Shown: one piece after another, positions 43,409 to 53,919 of the stretch
How positions within the stretch are numbered: position 1 is the first letter of the stretch
Layout: each line of letters begins with the position of its first letter
Origin: Hexactinellida sp. DTS-2022
Taxonomy: Eukaryota > Porifera > Hexactinellida
Length of the DNA stretch: 64,000 bases
Assembly: GCA_028753945.1 (NCBI GenBank)
Contig: JAPNXP010000001.1
Span: forward strand, 4,330,501 to 4,394,500
Direction of reading: 5' to 3'
Position numbers and translations under genes: made by a program
The notes under the pieces: generated by a model
The model's input: only the letters and a program-made list of their open reading frames with translations
Databases searched by the model: none
What the model was told of the DNA's origin: nothing

Positions 43409-44352
43409 TAAAATCATATGCCTGTGCATGGAATAAGTGGGTCTCATATTGCACACAATCAAACGTCGACCCACTAAACCCAGAACTTATTAATATACTC
43501 ACGTTCCTATCAGAATCTTTCGATTCAAAAGTATCCACTAGTTGGAGTTCAACACTCCGTTCAGCCAAATCTACCATCATTTTAGTAGCACGAGGATTTG
43601 ACATTTGCAAAGATGCACTCATTTCCAGATTACTCAAAGGTATGAGTAACATTGAACCAAAGAAACCACGCTACTCCAACAAGTGGGACGTTAGTCAACC
43701 ACTGAATTATCTAGGCCAAAACACGGATAGCCTGAAAGCAATTACATTCAAAGCTGTAACGTTACTCGCTCTGACAACTGCCTCACGTTGTTCAGAACTC
43801 AGTGCACTAAGCACAGAACACATGCAAGTAACCACTGAACGAGTTGTGTTTCACATCGGCAATTCGAAAACCTGGAAGAAGCGGACAATGAAACCAATTT
43901 ACATAACTAAATTCACCGCGGACCGAAATTTATGTCCAGTGACTACGCTCAATACATACTTGGCTGCATCATACACAATCAGAGGTCAGAACACCTCCTT
44001 ATTCCTGACCTAAGTAAAGCCATACAGACCTGCCACGGCTGCTACGATTAACAGATGGATCAAAACAATAATGGCCCTTGCAGGTATCGATACTTCGATT
44101 TACAAGGCTCATTCTACCAGATCTACATCAACACCCAGAGCTGCACAAGCTGGCATAACAACAGAGTCCATACTCAAAGTGGCAGACTGGTCAAACGCCA
44201 AAACATTACGTAACTTTTATCATAGACAACTCGATAAAACCACTGACCTCAGTCAAGCTGCGGAATCATTTACCACTGCGGTCCTATCTCAGCTAACTGA
44301 AATATCCCCTAGCGACGAGCTATATATAGAACCTTTAGTAACTTCACTTTAG
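43330..44352 (+). pseudogene. DIRS tyrosine recombinase
   Basis: It replaces an integrase: it joins circular DNA to the genome without making a TSD. The N-terminal core-binding part reads ASTLKSYACAWNKWVSYC. The catalytic residues can be seen as TTASRCSELSAL (Arg I), HSTRSTS (His-x-x-Arg), DWSN, and NFYHRQ (nucleophile Tyr, about 44215). A TAA after SLFLT near 44011 splits it; the frame then continues to TAG at 44350-44352. All key residues are kept despite the stop. Confidence 0.85.
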
Positions 44353-44990
44353 CTATTTAGCCTATAGCAACGAATACTAGTGTAACATCATGTAATCACC
44401 TCGATTACAACTCATCTCAAATATATTTTGCCTGAAAAATCTCTACGGGAATCATAACTCTATGACAGGCTTACAATCGTTAAACGATATATCCAATATT
44501 GTGTCATTGTCTGGTGAAGTCATGAAGTAGAATTTATAATTCGGCTAACCCCATTGGGGTGAAGTCGAATTGGAATTCTACGAATGGCGGAACCAGACAA
44601 TGACATACAGCGTCCCTCCCGCTACCACCCAATAACAAAAGAGGCTCTAGGAGAATAGTATAATACCAAACACAGGCATATATAGTGAATTAGCACCTAT
44701 CCACAAAGTGTGGGGCCCTACTAAACTAAAACTCTTAAAAGTAGATGTAAGTGTAAAATCGCGACCTGGAGAACTATATTCAATATTATGTCTTGTCTGG
44801 TTCCGCCATTCGTAGAATTCCAATTCGACTTCACCCCTACTGGGTTAGTCGAATTATAAATTCATAATTAAAAGTATTCTTAAAAGCATTCCAATGACAT
44901 ATTCTTTGAATCCTCTAATATGTCATGTTGACTGTTCTCATATACTAATTGTCAACATCTATCTCCCAACTCTCGTTAAGTAACGAGACT
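44353..44990. repeat. DIRS 3' region with inverted repeats
   Basis: It includes the inverted pair described under the DIRS element, each with an internal hairpin (CGAATTATAAATTC … TCGAATTGGAATTC). No further gene is seen. Confidence 0.6.
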
Positions 44991-44999
44991 ACTACTTTC

Positions 45000-45603
45000 T
45001 GTAAGTTTGCTCTCATTGCTATCCAATGGTGATAATATTCTCGATACTGCTCTTTCATCTACTTTGAATACCTGGTTATAAGCTTCTGGTATCTGTTGAA
45101 AAGTAACGATTATCGCGCAATATACGAGATTGTAAACGATTTATATGAACAACACGTATGTTCCCTTCATTATTTTGAATCCTCATGTTTACCGGTCCCT
45201 GAATCTCTGCGACATACCATCCGCCTTCCCATTTACTGTTTAGTTTTTTAGACACTCCACCATGAGGTATAGAGAGCCAAACAGGGTCGCCTACTGCGAA
45301 ATGTGATCTCTAGGCTCCGACTTAGTATCATAATAATATATTTTACGTTTCTGAGATTCTACCATTTCACATTCTATAAATTCACGGAGTTCAAATTCCG
45401 CCAATTTCTTGCGAAGAAACAAATCATATGAACTTGGATCATATTCTGCAGGAGTTTTCAAATGTAACAGCTCGGAGGATCGCGACCATACATTGATTCG
45501 AACGGTGTTGTACCTGTAAAAGCATGCTTAGATCTTCTATATGCATCAAGCACCAAAGGGAGAAATATTTCTCCCACTCGTGACTCTTTTCCACATAACA
45601 CCT
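45000..45603 (-). pseudogene. Ty3/Gypsy integrase C-terminal fragment
   Basis: Minus strand: VGEIFLPLVLDAYRRSKHAF, TGTTPFESMYGRDPPS (end of the integrase core), a long helical part with REFIECEMVESQKRKIYYYD, and the C-terminal beta region GDPVWLSIPHGGVSKKLNSK with WEGGWYV … HINRLQSR. Frameshifts near 45300 and 45470. It is on the same strand as the gag-pol remnant at 39285-41330 but upstream of it, so it belongs to a different copy, or to a tandem arrangement later opened by the DIRS insertion. Confidence 0.8.
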
Positions 45604-46436
45604 CAACATCTGTTTGTTTGTTTGTGGGGATGTTTGTCCGTAATTAATTGGAAAGACTACGAGTCCCAGAAAGCTGAAAATTTGTATACAGGGGTAATTT
45701 TGTACTGCGACAACGATCTATTGGTTTTTGAAACAAAATAACGGAATTATGACGTCACAGGTGCGAAAAACAGATATTTTGTACTAGCTTCCCAATTTCG
45801 CTCCGATTTGTAGAAAATTCAAAGCATTAGACGTACACTAAATTTCTACACCTGATAGCAGTTCACGAATTCCCATTTTTTCTTCTGATTGTGACACAGT
45901 TAATTAATTAGTCCAACCATAAATAGTGTATCGTACCAACACAGGTATAGCAAAGTGCAAGATCGATTTTCGACTGTGTTCTATTGCAAACAATTCAAGT
46001 AAGAGTGATTAACGAAAGTTATTAGTTAAAATGTATCATATTATTCTTAGCACTATGTGTGATAATTATCTGATTTGTTTGGTTAACAAGAATGCACTCG
46101 AGTAGTTAACTTCTCTGATGCATTGTTTATTTATTACACCTATTGGCTTCCTATTAATAAGACAATGAATGGAATTCCGTAATTTCTAACCTATACTGGA
46201 ATTATGAAATTAAGTAGTTTAGGATCTGTCTAATTATGAGATTGATTATGTTTTATTACTATCAATTAATCATTTCCCAAACAGATTACATTAACTAATC
46301 ACAACGCGAAGCGCGCGAGTGATAACTATTAAGTGCATACTGAATTAATTGGAATTAACTACATTTTTGCTAAGGTTTAATGATTTTATAAAACAGAACT
46401 GTCCAACATTATTAGGACAGAACAAACTTCTACCCT
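45604..46436. repeat. Dispersed repeat sequence, no gene
   Basis: 45650-45770 ('actacgagtcccagaaagctgaaaatttgtataca … ggaattatgacgtcacagg') resembles 55865-55970. GCGAAGCGCGCGAGTGATAA at 46303 resembles the family D core. The rest is AT-rich and unrecognised. Confidence 0.5.
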
Positions 46437-46444
46437 GTTTTGAA

Positions 46445-46950
46445 CAGGGCGGCGCTACGGGGGGGGCTCAATCTCCCCAAATTTTCGGGTGAGCCCCCCC
46501 CCCCGGAGCTGTAATGGAATATCATCCTCAAAAGGATATTACAACCTCTATACGAGGTTGTATTATAGAAATTACATTTATGTTGTCCTTGTACCTTTGA
46601 ATGCGAAAAAAAAGAAGCATACGTATACATAGTAATTGGAATTCATTTGTTTTCATTTCGTAATCACTAATTCACTATCTAAGTTATATCATTAAAAAAT
46701 GGCAAATAATTTTTATGTATTCTAATTATGAAATTTTCAAGTAATCCCAAATGCCTTCAACGCTGTACCAATCGACAATTCCCTTTTCTGCTGTAGCTCC
46801 TTTATTACTATAAATTTGATGGATTTCTTAAACTTTACTATATATAGTCTTGTAATGGAGGATTAAAAAATATTTATTAATTGTGCCCCCCCTAAAATCT
46901 CCCTGCCCCCCCAGAGCGCCCCCTGATTAAAAATCCTGGAGCCGCCACTG
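46445..46950. mobile_element. Non-autonomous hAT-type element
   Basis: The ends are CAGGGCGGCGCTACGG and CAGTGGCGGCTCCAGG (complement). The flanks GTTTTGAA (46437-46444) and GTTCTGAA (46951-46958) differ at one base. G and C runs stand at both ends, with an AT-rich middle. Confidence 0.8.
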
Positions 46951-47162
46951 GTTCTGAATTGATAAATAACTGATAGATACCTTAGTATAGATCCTACTTT
47001 AGATAGAAATTTAATAAAACTCAAAGCAAATATATACAAGTATAGTTGTTATAAGCAGGTATAAAAATTTTAAATTAAGTAAGATATACAGCATTTAAAT
47101 TTGAATTTCAGAAGGCATTTAAGGGTTCGCATAATTTCTTGACACCAGTATTTGTGACAAGC

Positions 47163-48271
47163 TCAAGTAATTCTAAGAACAGTAAAAGTAGCTCTAATAA
47201 CAGCCCCAACTGCAGCTCCAGTAACTAACATAACAGCTCCTACAAAAGCTCGAATAGCTCTAATAACAGCTCGAATAGCCAATATAACAACTCCCGTTTT
47301 AGCTCGAATAGCTCGAATAATTTCTGATGCTCCAATGCTCTAAGCTATAGTAAAGATTGATTTTGCAATTACAGTAGGATCCCATACCACAGTAGAAATA
47401 CTACGTCCTGCTATAGCAAATAATGGTAATACTCTAAGACAGGGGTGCCCAACCTGTGATTCGCGAATCAAATGTGATTCTTTCCTGAAAAATATGATTC
47501 GCGAAACATTTTGTTGCTTCTGATCTTAATATACTATAATTTTTGAAAACAGCATTTTAAATATTTTATCGTAAATACAATTATTATTGAATACAGTTAA
47601 AATTGATGATTCTACAAATATAATTAAGTTATTTCAATATTTTAAATCGTTCGTTTATTTCTTCCAAAAATCTTTGAGTAACTATTGTAACTTTATTCAT
47701 GGAAGTCAAGGAAGATTGTGTGTGCGAAAATATATTTTGTTGGTATTTCTTTACAACAGTTAATGGACTCATTGACAATTTTGTATCCAATTGCAAGCAG
47801 TACAAACCTTCACATTGATAATAATTCTATATTATATATTTATTATAATAAATATATAAGAAATACATTTGATAACACCTGCTTTTTGTTTATTAATATT
47901 TGTAGGTAATTTTGGGGTTTCTGGAACCTCGTTGTGGTCTATGATTCGAAAATTATATATCATTTGAAATGTGATTCACCACATGAGAAAGGTTGGGCAG
48001 CCCTGCTCTAAGAGCACAAAGTCCACATACTACAGTGAAACACACTATACATAAAGCTCCGATACCTGCAATAACGTCACCCACAATGAGAGCTACTATA
48101 ATACCAGGTGCTATACCACATGAAATAATCCCTAATAAGGGTAATACTACAACAGCTAAAAACGAACTTGCTACAAGTGCACCAACTATAGCTATAGCTC
48201 CAGCTACTAAGAGAATTCCACTTGCATTGAGATAAATCTACAAAAAAATAAGCTAAAACACTTACATTCAT
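47163..48271 (-). pseudogene. Paralogue of the hydrophobic 49-residue-repeat protein
   Basis: Minus strand. A two-codon first exon (ATGAAT, 48266-48271) ends at GTAAGTG. After a 28-bp gap ending TTTGTAG the frame reads IYLNASGILLVAGAIAIVG, then LPLLGIISCGIAPGIIVALI, one repeat unit of the type found in 57685-58710. A hAT (47440-48005) interrupts after GLCALR. With that insertion disregarded, the frame continues into AIAGRSIS … AKSIFTIA-stop-SIGA, aligned to KSSFSLAHSIGA of the intact gene. A RAIRA-rich tail follows, ending at TGA 47163-47165. It therefore has one repeat instead of several, an in-frame TAG and a transposon. Function unknown. Confidence 0.65.
47440..48005. mobile_element. Non-autonomous hAT-type element in the paralogue
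   Basis: The ends are CAGGGGTGCCCAACCTGTGA and CAGGGCTGCCCAACCTTTC (complement), with the perfect 8-bp TSD CTCTAAGA at 47432-47439 and 48006-48013. No coding capacity. Confidence 0.93.
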
Positions 48272-48788
48272 AATTGGAAAAGCTAGTATTTCACATCTAA
48301 CAATCTAATATTCAACTAAAGGATAAAAAGGTAATTTTTTAGAAATAGTTAATGTACGTAATTTAGAATACATAATCAGGGGCGGCATACCCAGTGCGGC
48401 AGATACGGCGAGCGCCGTACCACTTTTCAGAGTTGTCCAGTGTCATTGGATCACTTTTTAAATTGATTTCCAAATATTGGGGAGTCTGGGGACTCTATCA
48501 CACAATGCTAAAATGAAATGGACTGAAACCGCTAAAAACACGTGCAAATTCATGTGTGGCGCAACGGATAAGGATGCTACGAACATCTATTGAAAGGTTA
48601 ATGGTGTAGACAAACACTAGAACAATGACGCTAAAATAGTTTATGACCATATTGTGAATGTAGTCCGTCGTCGCCGTACCACTTTTAATACTTAAATCTT
48701 CTACCGTGTCACCTTTGAAAAGAATGTGCCGCGGCTGATAATTACATATATACAGTGGAATTTGCTTATTAGCAACTCCCCTATTAGA

Positions 48789-48819
<31 letters not shown>

Positions 48820-48904
48820 CGAGCCCTTCGGTCTCGGTCTCTTTGCGACAGATCGGTGTTACGCACCTCAAGTTAACGGCCGCTATGCGGCCTTACTCCC
48901 CACC
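48272..48904. repeat. Repeat-derived spacer with TA dinucleotide run
   Basis: CAGGGGCGGCATACCCAG at 48379 looks like a hAT-type end. 'gccgtaccactttt' occurs at 48412 and 48672. A (TA)n run lies at 48790-48822, followed by a short GC-rich patch (GAGCCCTTCGGTCTCGGTCT). No gene. Confidence 0.5.
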
Positions 48905-49445
48905 GTTGCTACCATGGAAAATGTTAGAGGAAGTTATATACAACCCTTTCTACCATTTCCATAGTTTTAACTTGTTTACGAATAATTCCCGTCGGAAGCA
49001 AACTTCTAGAATGATTTTGAATTTTTCGTTAAATTGTTTACCTATTTTTGGTAAACAACATAACAACAACAAATATTCATATTAGAAATAAAAAAATGCG
49101 AAATTCGTGTTCAGCACACTTGTTTACCTATAATACCCGGTGAAAGATAACTTCTAGTTTGATTTTAATTTTCATTAATTTGTTTAGCTATTTGTGTAAA
49201 CAACAACAACAAATATTAATATGAGAATTTTATAGACGCGAAATTCGTGTTCAGCACACTTGTTTACCTATAATACCCTTTGAGAGCAAACTTCTAGGTT
49301 GATTTTGAATTTTCATTAATTTGTTTACTTATTTGTGTCAACAACAACAACAACAAATATTCATATTATAAATTTATAAATGCGAAATTCGTGTTCAGCA
49401 TAATTGTTTACCTATTATATCATTTGTTTACCAATTATAACATTT
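48905..49445. repeat. Long tandem repeat, about 120-bp unit, four copies
   Basis: Repeated block: 'cttgtttacctataata…', 'agcaaacttctag', 'ttgattttgaattttcatt', 'atttgtgtaaacaacaacaac', 'aatattcatattagaaa', 'gcgaaattcgtgttcagcac'. Unit lengths vary slightly. Confidence 0.85.
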
Positions 49446-50260
49446 GACAGTTAATTTATATCTCATATATTAATGCGGTTTCTATTCCCCCATCACTTTA
49501 ATACAATCCGGACAAACAAACAAACACACACACACAAACAACAATCGAGATTTAATAATATAGATATATAAATATAATTTTGGACATACCTAATTTTCGG
49601 AACTGAACGATAACGATATGGAACGGCAACATTCCGGAAAATATAAGTACCTAAATTACGGAACGGTACCATTCCAGGAAATCTAAGTACCTAAATTACG
49701 GAACGGGATAGCCCCCCAAGGTATTGGTTATTATAGACTTTAGAAACATTTGGTTTTGTGTCCTGATAACATTTTGTACTAAATGTGCTAAATTATGAAG
49801 ATACATTGAAAAAAAACTGGCGTAAGCGCGTTTATGGATCCAGGGTCGAAATAGCTAACATATTGTGTTCTTGTGGGGCCCTAAATCACTAGCGATTTAG
49901 GGATCCCGTGGTATATTGTTATAGTCTAATCAATCTTTAGTTGATCTATACCAGCTCAAGTACCTAATTAACAATGTAAATAACGGATCCAGGCCTTCAT
50001 TTAGGGGATGGCGGGGGATGGCTCTCGCCATCTCTTGCACCCCCTACCTTACAGCGTGCTTCCGCGCGTGGTCACATCCTCGCCATCCCTTATTCCTTAA
50101 AACCATAATTTTGCCATCACTTAAGTCAATGTCTAAACTCTAAATGAAACCCTGGTATCCCTAACTATCTACCTTGTCTACAGTCTACACATCCAACAAG
50201 TGTCACTTATACTACTTAGTGTTTAGGGACTTGAATACGTTTTTAATGATTACTCTTGTC
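49446..50260. repeat. Family C repeat, copy 1 (inverted relative to 59700-60360)
   Basis: Contains 'ggaacggtaccattcc', 'ctaaattacggaacgg', 'aaggtattggttattatagac', 'tcactagcgatttaggg' and 'ccttgtctacagtctaca', all found in reverse order in the copy in the intron of the hydrophobic-repeat gene. A GC-rich insert ('ggggatggcgggggatggc', about 49990-50105) is absent from the other copy. Confidence 0.7.
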
Positions 50261-50262
50261 AT

Positions 50263-50357
50263 AGTGCCAGCGGTCCCCCCGGCTTTGAAGGTGACTGAAA
50301 TAGTCTTCGTATTACCCGGGATTTTATATTAACCGTGTTGTGTACCAACGAGGTTCT
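50263..50357. repeat. Fragment of a pogo/Tigger-type MITE
   Basis: It ends ACGAGGTTCTTACTG before TA. 'gactgaaatagt' matches the longer relative at 63225-63372. The left end is replaced by AGTGCCAGCGGTCCCCCC, also seen at 52152. Confidence 0.5.
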
Positions 50358-50518
50358 TACTGTATAGTACATTACTAGAAGAGAAGAGGGGTTTTACAGT
50401 TAGCTAGTGTTTTGAAACTAGAACAATAAAATAGCTTATAAGTGTAATCTATTGTAAAGTAAAAACACAATTATTATATGTTGTGTGTTCGTCCGAAATA
50501 ATAGAAATATCCTACGGC

Positions 50519-50659
50519 CAGAGGGTCCAAATGGATCGGAACCCGTATCCATATCCGCACCATAATCCATCTCATCTAGAATTTAAATTCCAAATCCGTT
50601 CCATATCCGTAAATTACGGATTTGCAATCCGTAAATCCGTAATCTATACGGACCCTCTG
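50519..50659. mobile_element. Short hAT-like element
   Basis: Inverted ends CAGAGGGTCCAAATGGAT and CAGAGGGTCCGTATAGAT (complement), with internal 'cgtaaattacgga' palindromes. The flanking bases do not form a clear TSD. The right end of a relative is at about 55858. Confidence 0.6.
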
Positions 50660-50671
50660 TCCATATCTGAT

Positions 50672-50860
50672 TTTTACTGTGCCGACTATACTATAGTATA
50701 GTGGCCCGGTTCTAATCTCACTGCCTTTATTATTATTAATTTTACTGTGCCGAATGCCGACAATACTTTAGTATAGTGGCCCAGTATTGAAATCACAGCC
50801 TTTAATTTTTTTACTGTGCCGACTATACTTTAGTATAGTGGCCCAGTATTGAAATCATTG
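50672..50860. repeat. Three tandem heads of family B
   Basis: ACTGTGCCGACTATACT-type heads at about 50681, 50746 and 50811, each followed by GTGGCCC and 'tctcactgcctttatt'- or 'tgaaatca…tttat'-like sequence, a period of about 65 bp. Only the last continues into a full family B body. Confidence 0.75.
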
Positions 50861-51900
50861 TCTTTATTTATTATTTTTCTCCGTAGACGGTGCCCTGTCA
50901 GAGCTTAATAATTGATGGGCTGAAACTTGGCATGTAAGTGCGGATGGACCGTCTAATTTGCACATGGGGTTACGATTTTAAATCAGGGCTTTTCATGAGT
51001 CACCGAGTCATTTGACTCGTGATAAAATTCAGTGACTCGAGTCACCGAGTCAATTGACTCGTGACCTAATTCAGTGACTCGAGTCACCGAGTCAATTGAC
51101 TCGCGACAAAATTCAGTGACTCGAGTCACCGAGTCAATTGACTCGCGACAAAATTCAGTGGCTCGAGTCACCGAGTCTGACTCGATGACTCGTGGTGACT
51201 CGCGAGTCATCGAGTCAATCAAATAATATCTTTTGAGATTCATGGGTTTGTCAAATTCTGAATATAATCAGATTAGTAAAAGATTATTTGGATAATACTC
51301 AATTTCCAAATGCTTAATCTTACCATATGTAGACATCAATAATTCGCGATTCCTGAACTCGATGGCTCGCGAATCCTAACTCGATGACTCGCGAGTCCTG
51401 AATCGAGTCACCGAGTCAATTGACTCGTGATAAAATTCGATGACTCGAGTCACCGAGTCAATTGACTCGTGACAAAATTAGGTGACTCGAGTCACCGAGT
51501 CTGACTCGATGACTCGTGGGGACTCGCGAGTCATCGAGTCAATCAAGTGACTCGTGAAAAGCCTGCGATTTTTTATTAACAAATTTTGGACATATTTTTA
51601 ACGCCTTTTAAAATTTGTCTGGTCCATAACTCAGAAAATGTTATACTAAAGCCAAACAATTTTTATTTCACTATTAGATTCACGATAAAATTCTGCGTCT
51701 GATGGGAAAAGACAAATTTTTATGATGTGTTTAATTCATGCCATAAATGGGGGTTGAAATTTCTTTGTTTACTCACACTTCAGTTCAGATAAAACTGTTA
51801 AATCTAATTTTATTGTTTCAACTTGTGATAATCATATTGATTCTACTTGTGAGATCGAGTAGGCTTCGATTTTCTAATTGAAAATTAAAGATTATATTTT
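50811..51900 (+). repeat. Family B dispersed repeat, copy 3, with an insertion
   Basis: The body matches 7395-7957 and 27293-27960, interrupted at 50987-51563 after 'ggggttacgatttt'. Copy 2 shows the empty site. Confidence 0.75.
50987..51563. mobile_element. hAT-like element made of GAGTCA repeats
   Basis: The ends are CAGGGCTTTTCATGAGTCAC and CAGGCTTTTCACGAGTCAC (complement). Most of it is tandem GACTCGAGTCACCGAGTCAA units in about 35-bp periods. The direct repeat CGATTTT flanks it, with three extra bases (AAT) on the left side, so the exact border is uncertain. Confidence 0.75.
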
Positions 51901-52098
51901 CCATAACAACGACAAATTATCTAAGTATATTTCCTTCTTCAAGAATACTCTTAATAATAATTTAAACAATATTAATATACTGAAGTAATTCATTATCATG
52001 GCCGGCGGAAGCAGGTCATGGCCTGACCGGCCTAACTAGTGACGTAAGGGTGGTCAAGCTGTTGGCCTGGCCGGCCTGACCGCTTCCTCCGCCCCTGA
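51901..52098. other. Spacer, no recognised feature
   Basis: It includes a GC-rich 'ggcctggccggcctgacc' patch near 52050. No gene. Confidence 0.3.
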
Positions 52099-53311
52099 TT
52101 ATAATTAATTCGCTCTGCGTTTAACTAATAGAGACGGATTCGGAGTGCCAGCAGTCCCCCCGTGTGAGATGTCCCCCCGGACTTGTGGCCCTAGGGTCAG
52201 ATGTCCCCCCAGACATGTAGCCCTAGGGTCAGATGTCCCCCCTCAGGGTTAGATGTCCCCCAATCGGACTACTTTAAATGTAGAATATTAAACTATAGTA
52301 ATGTGCATTGTGAAATTTATTGTTCTGGGACCCTAGTGTGAGGTTTCTGAGGGAAGACATCTGACCCTAAGGGGGACATCTGACCCTAGGGCCACTGGTC
52401 CGGGGAGACATCTGACCTTAGGGCCATAGGTCCGAGGGGGTGGGCAGCTGGCCCTAGGATGAGTAGTCCGAGTGGGAGGCATCTGACCCTGAGGGGGGAC
52501 AGCTGACACTAGGGCCACAGGTCCGGGGGGACAGCTGGCCCTAGTGTCAGCAGGTTCGGGGGGACCGCTGACACTATGACAACGGTTCCAATTAGAATTA
52601 TTGGGGTTATCGAGAGCGCTGAATTCAAATATTATCGTAAATTCAATTTAATTAAATTAGTAATTATTGCAAATAATTGAACTTAATTTATTTTTTTGCT
52701 GTACGTAATGAGGGTGTTAAATTATTAATAAGTTAATTAAATAATTTACAATAATTAGCTAAATTTCATTAATTTCAGAAATGATAAAGATAGAAACAAA
52801 CTTTCAAAGATCATTTGGTCCTTATGCCACATACCACCTAGACAAGTGGGTCTTGACACCTTTTGAGGTGATGATGACATCGTCAAAAAAATTCAGCATT
52901 TTATATGTGCGTGTTGGGTGGTCACCCAACACCAACCGACCCATTCGAATTATATAATTCACAAAATCATAAAAACACAATTTTTAACAATGTCATCAGC
53001 ACCTCAAGGTGTCAAGACCCATTTGTAGTAGTGTTACGTTGCATAAGGATCAATTGATAAATTGGAAGTTTGTTTCTATCTTGTATCATTTCTCAGATTA
53101 ATGAAATTTACTAATTAGTATAAATATTTAATTAATTTATAAATAATTTAACACCATTATTATGTACAGCAAATAAATTAAATTAAATTATTTGCAATAA
53201 TTATTAATCAAAATTGAATTTCGCTATAATATTTGAATTCAGCGTACTCGATACCCCCAATAATCTAATTGGAACCGTCTCTAAAAGTTAAACACAGCGA
53301 ATTAATTATAA
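52099..53311. repeat. Foldback element, about 350-bp arms
   Basis: The arms mirror each other: TATAATTAATTCGCT … GTTTAACT … GAGACGG at the outer left against the complement at the right, through 'ttattggggg', 'ttgaattcaaatatta' and 'aaggtgtcaagacccac'. A central hairpin GTGTTGGGTGGTCACCCAACAC lies at about 52908-52929. A 425-bp element splits the left arm (52152-52576). Confidence 0.8.
52152..52576. mobile_element. MITE of GTCCCCCC/CCCTAGGG units in the foldback arm
   Basis: The ends are AGTGCCAGCAGTCCCCCC and ATAGTGTCAGCGGTCCCCCC (complement), with repeated GGTCAGATGTCCCCC units in both orientations. ACGG flanks both sides. The uninterrupted right arm (near 53268) shows the original site. 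A fragment of the same family lies at 50263. Confidence 0.7.
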
Positions 53312-53919
53312 CTAGCGCGCTTCGCTTGCTAGGTCGCTTCGCGGCAGAACACAACCACACCAACCGCTTCGCGGTTGGTGTGTGGTTTATATACTCCTAA
53401 TATTGATTATAAAGCGTAAATAGGCCTAAAATAGTAAAATTTAACAATATGAAAATTTAGTGATTACGTAATCATGCGATAATGAGTTAGCATATTGGAG
53501 ATCTGGTGTAACCAACGTGTCCGCATCATTAATGTACATGTTCTATTAAATTTTCAGATTTTTATCTCTTTGAGAGCGCGAATTATGTGCGATTAAGTGA
53601 ATTTTCAGGGTTCTCGAAATGTGACAATGACGTCATAACTTGTCGAGGTGTGAGAAATTTTGAGTGGAAACCTCAACTTGTTGGCGGGTGCCAAAAGTTA
53701 CCCCTATATGCCAAAATCACATTTGGAAACCGTCCACTTTCTTCAATCAACTCGTATCATACAAACAAATATATACACATATACACCCTCCCGCCTTGTG
53801 TTTTAATAGCATAGATGTCAGTGTTCAGGAATATTCGCTCGGAAGTAAATATTCTCACACAATTTGTCGTAGTTATGGAATATATAATCTTAATTTTCTT
53901 TTAGAAAATACAAAATAGA
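53312..53919 (+). repeat. Family D dispersed repeat, copy 1
   Basis: It starts CTAGCGCGCTTCGCTTGCTA, then ACACCAACCGCTTCGCGG hairpin-forming sequence, 'gcgtaaataggcc', 'gataatgag…catattgg', 'cgcatcattaatgtacatg', 'gacaatgacgtcataacttg' and 'ggaaacctcaacttgttgg…gccaaaagtta'. Other copies: 56240-56935, 61325-61490 and, inverted, 62230-62790. The two ORFs at 53587-53918 lie inside this repeat and are not supported as genes. Confidence 0.75.

Larger units (their letters stand above)
41400..44880 (+). mobile_element. DIRS-type tyrosine-recombinase retrotransposon (defective)
   Basis: Contains, in order, a gag-like ORF, RT/RNase H, a DIRS-type domain and a tyrosine recombinase, all on the plus strand. 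Downstream, two inverted copies of an 80-110 bp sequence (44495-44604 and 44781-44862, 'ggttccgccattcgtagaattcc') recall the unusual inverted and circle-junction repeats of DIRS elements. The left border and exact termini are not resolved. It is flanked on both sides by Gypsy remnants. Confidence 0.75.
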
